In this document: positions 37,215-47,645 of the stretch, one piece after another | Numbering within the stretch: position 1 is the stretch's first letter | Layout: every line of letters begins with the position of its first letter | Assembly: GCA_015654925.1 (NCBI GenBank) | Contig: JAATFX010000020.1 | Coordinates: 166,266 to 230,265 of the forward strand | Source of the DNA: Enterobacterales bacterium | Lineage (GTDB): Bacteria; Pseudomonadota; Gammaproteobacteria; Enterobacterales; Enterobacteriaceae | Length of the DNA: 64,000 nucleotides | Reading direction: 5' to 3' | Position numbers and translations under genes: made by a program | The notes under the pieces: generated by a model | Databases searched by the model: none | Seen by the model: the letters and a program-made list of their open reading frames with translations, nothing else | Told to the model about the DNA's origin: nothing

Positions 37215-38777
37215 ATGCAAGCCACACAACCACAGTTAGAAGTTCTGCAGGCCACGGCCACCTATCGCGGCGACCCCACCGCGCTATTCAATCAGCTGTG
37301 CGGCGCCCGTACGGCCACGCTGCTGCTGGAATCCGCCGAAATCGACAATAAGCGCGATTTGCAAAGCCTGATGGTGCTCGACAGCGCCCTGCGCATTACC
37401 GCCCTGGGGCAGCGGGTCACCATCCAGGCATTAACGGTCAACGGCGCGGCGCTGCTGCCGCTGCTGGACGCAGCCCTGCCGCCGGAAGTGGCGATTGAAA
37501 CGCATCCCAACCGCCGCGAGCTGCTGTTCCCGGCCGGCGGCGATCAGATGGACGAGGATGCCCGTCTGCGCGCCCTGTCGGTGTTCGATTGCCTACGCTT
37601 GCTGCTGACGCTGGTGCCCTTTCCCGCCGAACATCCGCAGGCGCTGTTTCTCGGCGGCCTGTTCGCCTACGATCTGGTGTCCGGATTCGAGTCCCTGCCG
37701 CCGGTGAGCCAGGGCCAACGCTGCCCGGATTTTTGTTTCTATCTGGCGGAAACCCTGCTCATTATCGATCATCAACAGCGCAGTTGCCTGCTTCAGGGCA
37801 GCCTGTTCACCCCCATCGCCGCGGAAAAACAGCGGTTGCAGGCCCGTATCGAACAGCTCCAGCACCAGTTGCAGCAGGCGCCCGGCCCCATTCCCCACCA
37901 GGCCATCGGCCATATGGCCCTTGAAATCAATCAAAGCGACGAAGAGTTCGGCCGGGTGGTCGGCCAGATGCAGCAGGCGATCCGGGCCGGAGAAATTTTC
38001 CAGGTGGTGCCGTCCCGCCGCTTCTCGCTGCCCTGCCCGTCGCCGCTGGCCGCTTACCACACGCTCAAAGAGCATAATCCCAGCCCGTATATGTTTTTTA
38101 TGCAGGATGATGATTTCACCCTGTTCGGCGCCTCGCCGGAAAGCTCGCTGAAATACGATGCCGGCAACCGGCAAATCGAGATCTATCCCATCGCCGGCAC
38201 CCGGCCGCGCGGCCGCAGGCCGGACGGCACCCTGGACGCCGATCTCGACAGCCGCATCGAGCTGGAAATGCGCACCGATCATAAAGAATTGGCCGAGCAC
38301 CTCATGCTGGTGGACCTGGCGCGTAACGATCTGGCGCGCATCTGCGAACCGGGCAGCCGCTATGTCGCCGACCTGACCAAAGTGGACCGCTATTCCTTTG
38401 TAATGCATCTGGTGTCGCGGGTGGTGGGCACCCTGCGCGCCGATCTGGATGTGCTGCACGCCTACCGGGCCTGCATGAATATGGGCACCCTGAGCGGCGC
38501 GCCGAAAGTGCGCGCCATGCAGTTGATTGCCGCGGCCGAGGGCACCCGGCGCGGCAGCTACGGCGGCGCCATCGGTTACTTCACCGGCAGCGGCATGCTC
38601 GATACCTGTATCGTGATCCGCTCCGCCTATGTGGAGGACGGCATCGCCACCGTACAGGCGGGCGCCGGCGTGGTGCTGGACTCCGTTCCCCAGGCCGAGG
38701 CCGATGAAAGCCGCAACAAAGCGCGCGCGGTACTGCGCGCCATCGCCAGCGCCCATCATGCCGGGGAGGTGTTCTGA
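37215..38777 (+). CDS. trpE: Anthranilate synthase component I
   Basis: A 520-residue enzyme converting chorismate and ammonia (from TrpG) to anthranilate. The Trp feedback site is recognisable near the N-terminus ([16 protein letters not shown]). The chorismate-binding core shows [34 protein letters not shown] and [13 protein letters not shown]. The start is ATG 37215 (MQATQPQ) after CAGGGAAACAATC; the longer upstream frame runs through the attenuator. The stop overlaps trpG (TGATG), giving coupled synthesis of the two subunits. Confidence 0.98.
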   Translation: MQATQPQLEVLQATATYRGDPTALFNQLCGARTATLLLESAEIDNKRDLQSLMVLDSALRITALGQRVTIQALTVNGAALLPLLDAALPPEVAIETHPNRRELLFPAGGDQMDEDARLRALSVFDCLRLLLTLVPFPAEHPQALFLGGLFAYDLVSGFESLPPVSQGQRCPDFCFYLAETLLIIDHQQRSCLLQGSLFTPIAAEKQRLQARIEQLQHQLQQAPGPIPHQAIGHMALEINQSDEEFGRVVGQMQQAIRAGEIFQVVPSRRFSLPCPSPLAAYHTLKEHNPSPYMFFMQDDDFTLFGASPESSLKYDAGNRQIEIYPIAGTRPRGRRPDGTLDADLDSRIELEMRTDHKELAEHLMLVDLARNDLARICEPGSRYVADLTKVDRYSFVMHLVSRVVGTLRADLDVLHAYRACMNMGTLSGAPKVRAMQLIAAAEGTRRGSYGGAIGYFTGSGMLDTCIVIRSAYVEDGIATVQAGAGVVLDSVPQAEADESRNKARAVLRAIASAHHAGEVF

Positions 38778-39355
38778 TGGCCGATATCCTGTTACTCGAT
38801 AATATCGATTCCTTTACCTACAATCTGGTGGATCAACTGCGCGCCACCGGGCACCGGGTCGTGGTCTACCGCAACCAGCTTGCGGCGCAAACCATTATCG
38901 ACCGCCTGCGGGAAATGGAAAATCCCATCCTGATGCTGTCGCCGGGGCCGGGCACGCCCGCCGAAGCCGGCTGCATGCCGCAATTGCTGGCGCAGTTGCG
39001 CGGACAGATGCCGATCATCGGCATCTGCCTGGGACACCAGGCCATCGTCGAGGCGTACGGCGGATATGTGGGCCAGGCGGGCGAAATCCTGCACGGCAAG
39101 GCGTCGCTGGTGACCCATGACGGCGTCGGCATGTTCGCCGGCATGCCCAACCCCCTGCCGGTGGCCCGTTATCATTCGCTGGTGGGCAGCCAGATCCCGG
39201 CCGGATTAACCATCAACGCGCACTTTAACGAGATGGTGATGGCGGTGCGTCATGACGCCGATCGCGTCTGCGGCTTCCAGTTCCATCCCGAATCCATTCT
39301 GACCACTCAGGGCGCGCGTTTACTCAACCAAACCCTGGCCTGGGCGCTGGCTTAA
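38777..39355 (+). CDS. trpG: Anthranilate synthase component II (glutamine amidotransferase)
   Basis: A 192-residue class I glutamine amidotransferase supplying ammonia to TrpE. The oxyanion and nucleophile motifs LSPGPGTP and GICLGHQAI (active Cys) and the His-Glu pair in FQFHPES are intact. It is a separate gene with its own stop, followed 17 nt later by trpD. In E. coli and Salmonella the two are fused; the split form occurs in Serratia and Yersinia-like lineages. Confidence 0.97.
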   Translation: MADILLLDNIDSFTYNLVDQLRATGHRVVVYRNQLAAQTIIDRLREMENPILMLSPGPGTPAEAGCMPQLLAQLRGQMPIIGICLGHQAIVEAYGGYVGQAGEILHGKASLVTHDGVGMFAGMPNPLPVARYHSLVGSQIPAGLTINAHFNEMVMAVRHDADRVCGFQFHPESILTTQGARLLNQTLAWALA

Positions 39356-39372
39356 TTTAAAGGAATATCACC

Positions 39373-40371
39373 ATGCAACAGATATTGGACAAATTATATC
39401 GGGCCGAGCGCATCAGCCGTCAGGAAAGCGAACAGCTGTTCGGCGCCATTATCCAGGGGCGGCTGGAACCCGTGCAGTTGGCGGCGGCATTAATCAGTAT
39501 GAAAATACGCGGCGAGCACCCCGATGAAATCGCCGGGGCCGCCAGCGCCCTGCTGGCCGACGCCGTGGCGTTTCCGCGCCCTGATTATCCGTTTGCCGAT
39601 ATCGTCGGCACCGGCGGCGACGGCTCGAACAGCATTAATATCTCCACCGCCAGCGCGTTTGTCGCCGCCGCCTGCGGCGCGCGGGTGGCCAAACACGGCA
39701 ATCGCAGCGTGTCCAGCCGTTCCGGGTCGTCGGATCTGCTGGCGGCCTTCGGCATCCGGCTGGATATGCCGCCGGAGCAGTCCCGCCAGGCACTCGACGA
39801 ACTGGGCGTTTGCTTCTTATTCGCGCCGCAATACCACACCGGTTTTCGCCATGCCATGCCGGTACGCCAACAGTTGAAAACCCGCACCCTGTTTAATGTC
39901 CTGGGGCCGCTGATTAACCCCGCCCGCCCCCCGCTGGCGCTGATCGGCGTCTATAGCCCGGAACTGGTATTGCCCATTGCCCAGACGCTGCGGGTGCTGG
40001 GTTATGAGCGCGCCGCGGTGGTCCACGGCGGGGGCATGGACGAGGTGGCGCTGCATGCGCCGACCCAAGTGGCGGAACTGAATCACGGCGACATCACCAG
40101 CTACCAGCTCGTCCCGGCCGATTTCGGACTGGAAAGCCAGCCGGTGGAAGCGCTGCTGGGCGGCTCGCCGGAAGAAAATCGTGACATTCTGGCACGGTTG
40201 TTACAAGGTAAAGGAGAGCCTGCCCATGAATCCGCCGTCGCCGCCAATGTGGCCCTGCTGCTGAAATTATTCGGCCAGGAAGATCTGCGGGACAATACCC
40301 AACGCGCGTTGGCGGTCATTCGCGGCGGCAGCGCTTATGAACGGGTTACGGCATTGGCAGCAAGAGGATAA
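39373..40371 (+). CDS. trpD: Anthranilate phosphoribosyltransferase
   Basis: A 332-residue enzyme attaching phosphoribosyl from PRPP to anthranilate. Motifs [39 protein letters not shown] and [13 protein letters not shown] are complete. It has its own RBS (AAAGGAATATCACC) and ATG, so it is a free-standing protein rather than the C-terminal part of a TrpGD fusion. The stop is 3 nt before the trpC start. Confidence 0.97.
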   Translation: MQQILDKLYRAERISRQESEQLFGAIIQGRLEPVQLAAALISMKIRGEHPDEIAGAASALLADAVAFPRPDYPFADIVGTGGDGSNSINISTASAFVAAACGARVAKHGNRSVSSRSGSSDLLAAFGIRLDMPPEQSRQALDELGVCFLFAPQYHTGFRHAMPVRQQLKTRTLFNVLGPLINPARPPLALIGVYSPELVLPIAQTLRVLGYERAAVVHGGGMDEVALHAPTQVAELNHGDITSYQLVPADFGLESQPVEALLGGSPEENRDILARLLQGKGEPAHESAVAANVALLLKLFGQEDLRDNTQRALAVIRGGSAYERVTALAARG

Positions 40372-40374
40372 GAC

Positions 40375-41733
40375 ATGCAGGATACGGTACTGACAAAAAT
40401 CGTCGCCGATAAAAGAATCTGGGTGGACGAGCGAAAACAGCTCCAGCCGCTGGCCGGATTCAGCGCGGCGATCGAACCGAGCGCGCGCAGTTTCTACCAT
40501 GCCCTTGAGGGCACGCGTACGGTGTTTATCCTGGAGTGCAAAAAAGCGTCGCCGTCAAAGGGCCTGATCCGCGCGGATTTCGATCCGGCGGCGATTGCCG
40601 GGGTATATAAGCAGTATGCCGCCGCGGTGTCGGTACTCACCGACGAGAAGTATTTTCAGGGCAGTTTCGATTTTCTGCGCCAGATCAGCGCCGTGATTAC
40701 GCAGCCGGTGCTGTGCAAAGATTTTATTATCGATCCGTACCAGATTTACCTGGCCCGGTATCACCAGGCGGATGCCGTCTTGCTGATGCTGTCGGTACTG
40801 GACGACGAGACATACCGCGAGCTGGCTGCCGTGGCTCACAGCCTGGACATGGGCGTGCTCACCGAGGCGATTACCGAGGAAGAGTGCCGGCGCGCCGTGG
40901 CACTGGGGGCCAAGGTGGTAGGGATCAATAATCGCGACCTGCGCGATTTATCCATCGATTTGAACCGCACCCGACGGCTGGCGCCGCTGTTGCCGCCGGG
41001 GGTAACGGTAATCAGCGAGTCGGGTATTACCGCTTATCGCCACGTCCGCGAACTTAGCCACTTCGCCAACGGGTTTTTAGTCGGCAGCGCGCTGATGTCC
41101 GAGCCGGATCTGGACAACGCGGTACGCCGGGTATTACTGGGAGACAACAAAGTTTGCGGCCTGACGCGCCCCGAGGATGCCCGGGCGGCTAAAGACGCGG
41201 GCGCGCTGTACGGCGGACTGATTTTTGTCGCCGGCTCGCCGCGCCGTGTGGATATTCCCCGCGCCCGTGAGGTAATGGCGGGCGCCGCCCTGCGTTACGT
41301 GGGCGTGTTTCGCGACGCCCCCGCCGCCGACGTGGCCGCCAGCGCCGCCGCGCTATCCCTGCATGCCGTGCAGCTGCACGGCAATGAGGACCAGGACTAT
41401 ATTACCGCCCTGCGCCAAGCGCTGCCGGCCGGCTGCCGGATCTGGAAAGCGCTGGATATGCGCACCCATTCCCCGCGCCGCGATTTAGCCGACGTTGACC
41501 GTTACCTGCTGGATAACGGCGGCGGCAGCGGCCAACCCTTCAACTGGTCGCTGCTGGCCGGCCAGACGCTGGACAATGTGATGCTGGCGGGGGGATTGGC
41601 GGCGGATAATTGCGTGGACGCCGCACAGCTGGGCTGCCTCGGACTGGATTTCAACTCCGGCGTGGAAAGCGCCCCGGGTATTAAAGATCATCATAAACTG
41701 GCAACGGTATTCCAGACGCTGCGCGCCTATTGA
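40375..41733 (+). CDS. trpC: Bifunctional indole-3-glycerol-phosphate synthase / phosphoribosylanthranilate isomerase
   Basis: A 452-residue fusion of two TIM barrels, as in other Enterobacterales. The N-terminal TrpC half (about 1-255) has ECKKASPSKG, CKDFIIDPYQIYLARYHQADAVLL and ISESGI. The C-terminal TrpF half (about 256-452) has KVCGLTRPEDA and ALDFN-like LGLDFNSGVE near the end. It performs the isomerisation and ring-closure steps between TrpD and TrpAB. Confidence 0.96.
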   Translation: MQDTVLTKIVADKRIWVDERKQLQPLAGFSAAIEPSARSFYHALEGTRTVFILECKKASPSKGLIRADFDPAAIAGVYKQYAAAVSVLTDEKYFQGSFDFLRQISAVITQPVLCKDFIIDPYQIYLARYHQADAVLLMLSVLDDETYRELAAVAHSLDMGVLTEAITEEECRRAVALGAKVVGINNRDLRDLSIDLNRTRRLAPLLPPGVTVISESGITAYRHVRELSHFANGFLVGSALMSEPDLDNAVRRVLLGDNKVCGLTRPEDARAAKDAGALYGGLIFVAGSPRRVDIPRAREVMAGAALRYVGVFRDAPAADVAASAAALSLHAVQLHGNEDQDYITALRQALPAGCRIWKALDMRTHSPRRDLADVDRYLLDNGGGSGQPFNWSLLAGQTLDNVMLAGGLAADNCVDAAQLGCLGLDFNSGVESAPGIKDHHKLATVFQTLRAY

Positions 41734-41766
41734 CTCACCGTCCAGACAACTAAGAGATTGGAAAGC

Positions 41767-42957
41767 ATGACATTACTTAATCCCTACTTTGGCGAATTCG
41801 GCGGCATGTATGTGCCGCAAATTCTGGTGCCGGCGTTGCTGCAGCTTGAAGAGGCCTTCGTCAGCGCCCAGAGCGACCCGGCATTCCAGGCGGAATTCAG
41901 CGACCTGCTGACCAACTATGCCGGCCGGCCCACGCCGCTGACCCTGTGCCGCAATCTCACCGCCGGCACCAAAACCAAGCTGTATCTCAAACGCGAAGAT
42001 TTGCTGCACGGCGGCGCGCATAAGACCAACCAGGTATTGGGGCAGGCCCTGCTGGCCAAGCGCATGGGCAAAACCGAAATCATTGCCGAGACCGGCGCCG
42101 GCCAGCACGGCGTGGCCTCCGCCCTGGCGTCCGCGCTACTGGGGCTGAAATGCCGTATTTACATGGGCGCCAAGGATATCGAACGCCAGTCGCCGAACGT
42201 CTTTCGCATGCGCCTGATGGGGGCCGAGGTCATTGCGGTGCACAGCGGTTCGTCAACCCTGAAAGATGCCTGCAACGAGGCCCTGCGCGATTGGTCCGGC
42301 AGCTACGAGAAAGCCCACTATATGCTGGGTACCGCCGCCGGTCCGCATCCGTTCCCCACTATCGTGCGCGAATTCCAGCGCATGATCGGCGAAGAAACCA
42401 AACTACAGATGCAAGAGCGTGAACACTGCCTGCCGGATGCGGTTCTGGCCTGCGTCGGCGGCGGCTCCAACGCCATCGGCATGTTCGCCGATTTTATCGA
42501 TGAGCCATCGGTGCGGCTGATTGGCGTCGAACCCGGCGGGCTGGGCATTGAATCCGGCCAGCACGGGGCGTCGCTCAAGCACGGCCGCATCGGCATTTAC
42601 TTCGGTATGAAATCGCCGATGATGCAGTCGTCGGACGGCCAAATTGAAGAGTCCTACTCTATTTCCGCGGGGTTGGATTTTCCGTCGGTAGGACCGCAAC
42701 ACGCCTATCTGGACAGCATCGGCCGGGCGGAATATGTCTCGATTACCGATGACGAAGCGCTGGAAGCCTTTAAAGAGCTGTCGCGCCATGAAGGGATTAT
42801 CCCGGCGCTTGAATCCTCCCACGCGCTGGCGCATGCGCTGAAAATGATCAAAGCGGAACCGGAAAAAGAGCAGATTCTGGTGGTGAATCTTTCCGGCCGC
42901 GGCGATAAAGATATTTTTACCGTTCATGATATTTTGAAAGCGCGAGGAGAGATCTAA
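41767..42957 (+). CDS. trpB: Tryptophan synthase beta chain
   Basis: A 396-residue PLP enzyme joining indole and serine. The PLP lysine is in [27 protein letters not shown] and the phosphate loop GGGSNAIG are intact. ATG 41767 ([18 protein letters not shown]) matches E. coli; a TTG nine bases earlier is in frame but has no support. The stop overlaps the trpA ATG (TAATG), coupling production of the two subunits. Confidence 0.98.
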   Translation: MTLLNPYFGEFGGMYVPQILVPALLQLEEAFVSAQSDPAFQAEFSDLLTNYAGRPTPLTLCRNLTAGTKTKLYLKREDLLHGGAHKTNQVLGQALLAKRMGKTEIIAETGAGQHGVASALASALLGLKCRIYMGAKDIERQSPNVFRMRLMGAEVIAVHSGSSTLKDACNEALRDWSGSYEKAHYMLGTAAGPHPFPTIVREFQRMIGEETKLQMQEREHCLPDAVLACVGGGSNAIGMFADFIDEPSVRLIGVEPGGLGIESGQHGASLKHGRIGIYFGMKSPMMQSSDGQIEESYSISAGLDFPSVGPQHAYLDSIGRAEYVSITDDEALEAFKELSRHEGIIPALESSHALAHALKMIKAEPEKEQILVVNLSGRGDKDIFTVHDILKARGEI

Positions 42958-43763
42958 TGGAACGCTATCAACACCTTTTCGCTACGCTGCGCCAGCGCAA
43001 AGAAGGCGCATTCGTGCCGTTCGTCACCCTGGGCGATCCGAACCCCGAACTGTCGCTGCAGATTATCGATACCCTGATTGAAGCCGGCGCCGACGCGCTG
43101 GAGCTCGGCATTCCGTTTTCCGATCCGCTGGCCGACGGCCCCACCATCCAAAGCGCCACCCTGCGGGCCTTCTCCTCTGGCGTCACGCCGGATCGCTGTT
43201 TTGATATGCTGGCCGCCATTCGCCGTAAATACCCGGATATTCCCATTGGCCTGCTGATGTATGCCAACCTGGTGTTTAACAAGGGTATTGATGAATTCTA
43301 CGCCCGCTGCGCGCAGGTGGGCGTGGATTCGGTGCTGGTGGCCGATGTACCGCTGGAAGAGAGCCTGCCGTTTCGCACTGCGGCGATGCGCCACGGCGTC
43401 GCGCCGATCTTTATCTGTCCGCCCAACGCCAGCCAGGATTTGCTGCGGGAAATCGCCTCCTTCGGCCGCGCCTATACTTACTTATTATCCCGCGCCGGGG
43501 TAACGGGCAGCGAAAATCACGGCCACGTGCCGCTGGGCCACCTGGTATCGGCGCTTAAGGAATTTAACGCCGCGCCGTCGCTGCAGGGATTTGGTATTTC
43601 CGAGCCGGCGCAGGTGCGCGAAGCGCTGGCGGCGGGCGCGGCCGGGGCGATATCCGGTTCGGCCATCGTTAAGATCATTGAACAAAATCTGGCGGATCCG
43701 GCGCTTATGCTGACCCGGCTCGGCGCTTTCGTCAGTAAAATGAAGGCCGCGACGCGCGGTTGA
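42957..43763 (+). CDS. trpA: Tryptophan synthase alpha chain
   Basis: A 268-residue TIM-barrel enzyme releasing indole from indole-3-glycerol phosphate and channelling it to TrpB. The catalytic Glu is in [30 protein letters not shown], which also carries the catalytic Asp. The phosphate loop SRAGVTGSE is intact. It is the last gene of the operon. Confidence 0.98.
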   Translation: MERYQHLFATLRQRKEGAFVPFVTLGDPNPELSLQIIDTLIEAGADALELGIPFSDPLADGPTIQSATLRAFSSGVTPDRCFDMLAAIRRKYPDIPIGLLMYANLVFNKGIDEFYARCAQVGVDSVLVADVPLEESLPFRTAAMRHGVAPIFICPPNASQDLLREIASFGRAYTYLLSRAGVTGSENHGHVPLGHLVSALKEFNAAPSLQGFGISEPAQVREALAAGAAGAISGSAIVKIIEQNLADPALMLTRLGAFVSKMKAATRG

Positions 43764-43791
43764 CGTTGATAAAATTCATTTTATCGTCAAC
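43759..43791 (+). terminator. Probable end-of-operon hairpin for trp
   Basis: GTTGAC (43759-43764) plus GATAAAA (43768-43774) pair with TTTTATC plus GTCAAC (43779-43791). The result is a 13-bp stem with a 3-nt bulge and TTCA loop that overlaps the trpA stop. No long T run follows, so termination may need Rho or a further site. Confidence 0.6.
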
Positions 43792-43883
43792 ACTCTCTGG
43801 GCAGGCGTAATGACGCCGATGCTTTCAGGTCGGCTGTGACATAAAAAACAATGATAATTAGATTAAAATAACGGAGTGATAAA

Positions 43884-44198
43884 ATGAAATTATTGAAAGC
43901 CATTACCGCCCTGGCGGTCACCGCAATGTTGGCCGTGGTCATTACCGGTTGTGCGCCCACCGCCAAATCCGAAGGCACGGGCGGGTATATCGACGATACG
44001 GTGGTGACCACCAAGGTCAAGGCCGAATTGCTTAAAGACGACCATCTGAAAGCCCGCGAAATAAACGTTGAAACCTTTAAAGGGCGCGTTCAGCTGAGCG
44101 GCTTTGTCAGTTCGGCGGCCGAAGCCAGCCGTGCCGTGACCATTACCCGCGGCGTGAAGGGCGTACGCTCGGTGGAAAACGACATCAGCATCAAATAA
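43884..44198 (+). CDS. BON-domain lipoprotein
   Basis: A 104-residue predicted lipoprotein. The signal has lipobox VITGC-AP, and one BON domain follows (about 35-104: DDTVVTTKVKAELLKDDHLKA, then FKGRVQLSGFV and VKGVRSVENDIS). BON domains bind phospholipid; OsmY-like relatives are envelope-stress proteins. It stands alone between trp and ompW, where E. coli carries yciGFE. GGAGTGATAAA-ATG gives the start. A role in envelope maintenance is inference. Confidence 0.88.
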   Translation: MKLLKAITALAVTAMLAVVITGCAPTAKSEGTGGYIDDTVVTTKVKAELLKDDHLKAREINVETFKGRVQLSGFVSSAAEASRAVTITRGVKGVRSVENDISIK

Positions 44199-44251
44199 GC
44201 ATTACCCGTTCCATAGCGGCACAGGCGCATCAGCGCTTGTGCCGCTAGCGG

Positions 44252-44887
44252 TCAAAAGCGGTAGCCGACGCCAAACATAAAGACCCAGGGATCGATTTGG
44301 GTATGCACCGATTGTTGTTGTCCCCCGGCCTTAAATCGCACATCGGTATCAATATCCATATACCATACCGACATATTCACCAGCCAGTTATCATCCACGT
44401 TATAATCCAGCCCCGCCTGGCCGGCGATGCCCCAGGAATGCTTCAGGCTTAGATCGCTCAGCCCGGCGTCGCGACCGGTTTGATTAAAATGGGTATCATA
44501 GAATGTGGTGTAATTAATCCCCACCCCCAGATAAGGCCTGAATTTATCCGGCGCATCCCCGAAGTAATACTGCGCCATGAGACTCGGCGGCAAATGTTTT
44601 ATCGACGCGATATCACCGGTGCTTTTCAGGCCGACGTTGTGGCGAAACGGCGTCGCCGCCAGCAGCTCCACCCCGATATTATCGGTCACCAGATAAGTGA
44701 ATGTTAATCCCAGCTGGGTGTCGTTATCCACATTAAACCCGCCCAGTCCCAGGACATTACCGGAACTTTCATCCGGCCGCACCGTCGCGCTGCCCGCGCG
44801 AAATATAAAATCGCCCGCCTGATGCGCCTGCGCCGTCGCCGACAACAGCGCGGCGGCTACCGCCATGCCAATATATAACGTTTTCAT
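44252..44887 (-). CDS. ompW: Outer-membrane protein W
   Basis: A 211-residue eight-stranded beta-barrel porin-like protein. The signal peptide ends ATAQA-HQAGDF. Alternating barrel strands, the RPYLGVGINYTTFYD segment and the terminal aromatic GVGYRF are typical. OmpW admits small hydrophobic compounds and is induced in low oxygen. ATG 44887 follows AAGGAGCAGGGA. An FNR-like site lies about 140 nt upstream. Confidence 0.95.
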   Translation of the reverse strand: MKTLYIGMAVAAALLSATAQAHQAGDFIFRAGSATVRPDESSGNVLGLGGFNVDNDTQLGLTFTYLVTDNIGVELLAATPFRHNVGLKSTGDIASIKHLPPSLMAQYYFGDAPDKFRPYLGVGINYTTFYDTHFNQTGRDAGLSDLSLKHSWGIAGQAGLDYNVDDNWLVNMSVWYMDIDTDVRFKAGGQQQSVHTQIDPWVFMFGVGYRF

Positions 44888-45026
44888 TCCCTGCTCCTTG
44901 TTGAGATAGTATCTTTGCCGTCGCAAAGTTGATCCCGTTCACAACTACGACTCTGCCACAGCGTAGGGTAAAATTGAGCTGAAACTTGTTTAAGGTGTTT
45001 TTATATCAAGGGGGGGATATTAAGGA

Positions 45027-45040
45027 TTGATCCATGTCAA
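45027..45040. promoter_or_regulatory. FNR-box-like site upstream of ompW
   Basis: TTGAT-CCAT-GTCAA differs from the FNR consensus TTGAT-N4-ATCAA at one base. Its centre is about 146 nt upstream of the ompW start codon. FNR activation of ompW is known in related bacteria, which supports the call; the YkgJ-like gene on the other side could share it. Confidence 0.55.
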
Positions 45041-45160
45041 TCAGGCCTGAATGAGTACAAAAAAAGCGCAGCCGGCGAATTCCGATTGCTTTTGGCCGGA
45101 CCCGGCGTAAGTTCGATTCGGTGGGTTCTGGTTAAAGCCGTGGCGCCGGCGGGTATCCGA

Positions 45161-45517
45161 ATGAGCGGAAATGACAATCCTTGCATGAGTTGCGGCGCTT
45201 GCTGCGCCTGCTTTCGCGTGTCCTTCTATTGGGCGGAAGGTACCGATGGCGGCGGCGTGGTGCCCATTGAATTAACCGAACCCCTATCCGCTTTCCTGCG
45301 CTGTATGATCGGCACCAACCAGCGATCGCCGCGCTGCAATGCATTATCCGGAGAGGTGGGAAAAACCGTTGCGTGTTCTATCTACGCCGCGCGCCCTTCA
45401 ACCTGCCGGGAATTCGACAGGTCCGGCGAAGACGGCCGGCCCAATGCGGCCTGCGACCGCGCCAGGGCGCATTATGGGCTGGCGCCGCTGTCGCCCGACG
45501 GCGCGCAAATGGATTAA
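45161..45517 (+). CDS. YkgJ-family CxxCxxCC cysteine-cluster protein
   Basis: A 118-residue soluble protein with the N-terminal cluster [17 protein letters not shown] and later cysteines in [24 protein letters not shown] and NAACDRAR. This is the Zn/Fe-chelating CxxCxxCC family (PF03692 type), function unknown. ATG 45161 (MSGNDNPC) places the cluster at the usual N-terminal position; longer in-frame readings lack homology. It lies between ompW and yciC, where E. coli has no such gene. Confidence 0.82.
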   Translation: MSGNDNPCMSCGACCACFRVSFYWAEGTDGGGVVPIELTEPLSAFLRCMIGTNQRSPRCNALSGEVGKTVACSIYAARPSTCREFDRSGEDGRPNAACDRARAHYGLAPLSPDGAQMD

Positions 45518-45621
45518 TTGTGTCTGAAATGCGCCATGATGCCGCGCCGGGGTGCCAACCGGCCGATTAACAGGGTAGAATACCGGGCTGATATTTTAGA
45601 ACGCTTTGCCAAGGAGCCCTC

Positions 45622-46377
45622 ATGCCAATTATGGCAAGTACCCTGTACCGCGATATGTTGAATTTTACCCGTAATCAGTTTACCAGCATCATTTTGCTGG
45701 CCTTATTGGCGGCGCTGGTCAGCGTAGCGCTGGGCCACGCCCTGTCGCCCAGTAGCGACCAACTGGTGATACTCAGCGGTGAAGGTGCGGAGGTAGCGGA
45801 TGCGTCTACCATGAGCCTGCAGGAATTGGTGCAACAAATGACGCCGGAACAGCAGCGGGTGCTGTTGAAGGCTTCCGCCGCCGGGACCTTTGCCGGGCTG
45901 GTGGGTAATGTATTGCTGGCCGGCGCGCTGTTGACCATGATCCGCTTGGTTTCCGACCGGCAGCCGGTGAGCGTTTTGCGCGCTATCGGCCTGTCCGCGC
46001 CGATGTTGCCGCGGCTGTTATTATTAATTTTCATTACCACGCTATTGGTGCAGTTGGGACTAATATTAATCGTAATACCCGGCATTCTCATCGCCATTGC
46101 GCTATGCCTGGCGCCGGTGATTACCGCCAGCGAAAACCTGGGGGTATTCAAGTCCATGCGCCTGAGTAGCAAACTGGCGTTCGCCAATCTGCGGCTGATT
46201 ATGCCGGCCGTATTGATATGGCTGCTGGCCAAGGCGGCGGTGCTGCTGCTGGCGGCGCAATTTACCCAGGTATCGTCTTTGGTAGCCGCGGTATTGCTTA
46301 ATGGGTTAAGTAATGTTATTTCCGCTTTATTACTGATTTATCTGTATCGTCTATACATGTTGCTGCGTCAGGCCTGA
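45622..46377 (+). CDS. yciC: UPF0259 inner-membrane protein YciC
   Basis: A 251-residue membrane protein with about six hydrophobic segments and the N-terminal YRDMLNFTRNQFTSIILLALLA typical of YciC. Function is not established; related proteins affect envelope and lipid homeostasis. AAGGAGCCCTC-ATG fixes the start. It is followed 40 nt later by yciB and then yciA, as in E. coli. Confidence 0.94.
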   Translation: MPIMASTLYRDMLNFTRNQFTSIILLALLAALVSVALGHALSPSSDQLVILSGEGAEVADASTMSLQELVQQMTPEQQRVLLKASAAGTFAGLVGNVLLAGALLTMIRLVSDRQPVSVLRAIGLSAPMLPRLLLLIFITTLLVQLGLILIVIPGILIAIALCLAPVITASENLGVFKSMRLSSKLAFANLRLIMPAVLIWLLAKAAVLLLAAQFTQVSSLVAAVLLNGLSNVISALLLIYLYRLYMLLRQA

Positions 46378-46417
46378 AGCACGTATAGGCGCCACTTAAC
46401 CAACCACGGATTTTTCT

Positions 46418-46963
46418 ATGAAGCAGTTTCTTGATTTTCTGCCGTTAGTGGTGTTTTTCGTCGTTTATAAGTTATACGACATTTATGTCGCGTCCGGCGC
46501 GCTGATTGCCGCGTCGGCGCTGGTGCTGGCGTATACCTGGTTCAAATACCGCAAAGTCGAAAAAATGACCTTGCTGACGTTCGTTATGGTGGCCATCTTC
46601 GGCTCGCTGACGATGTATTACCACAATGCCGAGTTCATCAAATGGAAAGTCACGGTCATTTATGCGCTGTTCGCCATCGCGCTGCTGGTGAGCCAATTCA
46701 TTATGGGCAAGCCGCTGGTCCAACGCATGTTGGGCAAAGAACTCACCCTGCCGCCGCACGTCTGGAACAATCTTAATGTTGCCTGGGCGCTGTTCTTTTT
46801 AATCTGCGGCGCGGCCAATATTTATATTGCGTTCTGGCTGCCGCAAAACGTCTGGGTTAATTTCAAGGTATTCGGCCTCACCGGCCTGACCCTGGTCTTT
46901 ACCTTGCTGAGCGGGGTTTATGTCTATCGTCATATGACGGAAGATCAAAAGAACTCCCATTGA
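46418..46963 (+). CDS. yciB: Intracellular septation protein A family (YciB)
   Basis: A 181-residue inner-membrane protein with five hydrophobic helices. It begins [25 protein letters not shown] and contains the family motif [19 protein letters not shown] [18 protein letters not shown]. YciB contributes to envelope integrity and elongation, and interacts with cell-wall synthesis proteins in E. coli. Confidence 0.96.
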   Translation: MKQFLDFLPLVVFFVVYKLYDIYVASGALIAASALVLAYTWFKYRKVEKMTLLTFVMVAIFGSLTMYYHNAEFIKWKVTVIYALFAIALLVSQFIMGKPLVQRMLGKELTLPPHVWNNLNVAWALFFLICGAANIYIAFWLPQNVWVNFKVFGLTGLTLVFTLLSGVYVYRHMTEDQKNSH

Positions 46964-47032
46964 TCCCGACGGTTCTGCTCCCCATGGCCACGCCGAAGGC
47001 GCGGGCCGTAACCCTGGACGGTGAAAGACGCT

Positions 47033-47458
47033 ATGACTGAAAGTTCGATATTACCCACCGGCGAGCTGGTGTTACGTACCCTGGCGATGCCTGCCGATAC
47101 CAACGCCAACGGGGATATCTTTGGCGGCTGGCTGATGTCGCAGATGGATATGGGCGGCGCGATCCTGGCTAAAGAGATTGCCGAAGGCCGGGTGGTCACG
47201 GTTCGCGTCGACGGCATGACGTTTCTTAAACCGGTGGCGGTGGGGGATGTGGTCTGCTGTTATGCCCGCTGCACCGGCACCGGCAACAGCTCGCTGAATA
47301 TTTTTGTGGAAGTCTGGGTGAAAAAGGTCTCTTCCGCCCCCATAGGGCAGCGCTATCGCGCTACCGAGGCGGCATTCACCTATGTCGCGGTGGACGACGA
47401 CGGCAAAGCCCGGCCGCTGCCCGACGGCAAGCGACATTTCGCCCCCGGCAGCGTCTGA
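47033..47458 (+). CDS. yciA: Acyl-CoA thioesterase YciA
   Basis: A 141-residue hotdog-fold thioesterase hydrolysing a broad range of acyl-CoAs. The core PADTNANGDIFGGWLMSQMD contains the catalytic Asn/Asp region, followed by VTVRVDGMTFLKPVAVGDVVC. An in-frame GTG at 47021 is an alternative start. ATG 47033 (MTESSILPTGELVLRTLAM) fits homologues better, although its RBS is weak. Confidence 0.95.
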   Translation: MTESSILPTGELVLRTLAMPADTNANGDIFGGWLMSQMDMGGAILAKEIAEGRVVTVRVDGMTFLKPVAVGDVVCCYARCTGTGNSSLNIFVEVWVKKVSSAPIGQRYRATEAAFTYVAVDDDGKARPLPDGKRHFAPGSV

Positions 47459-47645
47459 AAAAGTAATCCCTCCCCTCGGCCTCTCGCCTTGACCCGTTAT
47501 CGATAAACCGTTTAACTCCGCGGGTGCGCCGCAAGCGCCCCCGCCGGGACGCGTTTACGACCTCATCACCACCCTGCCCATCGTTCCATTACATAAAGCG
47601 AATGACGGCGCCGCTTTGCCAGCGCCCTACTGGCATCTTTACGGG

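Noticed and set aside
37593..38759. 388-codon open frame antisense to trpE
   Set aside because: Shadow of trpE codon structure; composition is His/Gly/Gln/Arg-rich as expected for such shadows.
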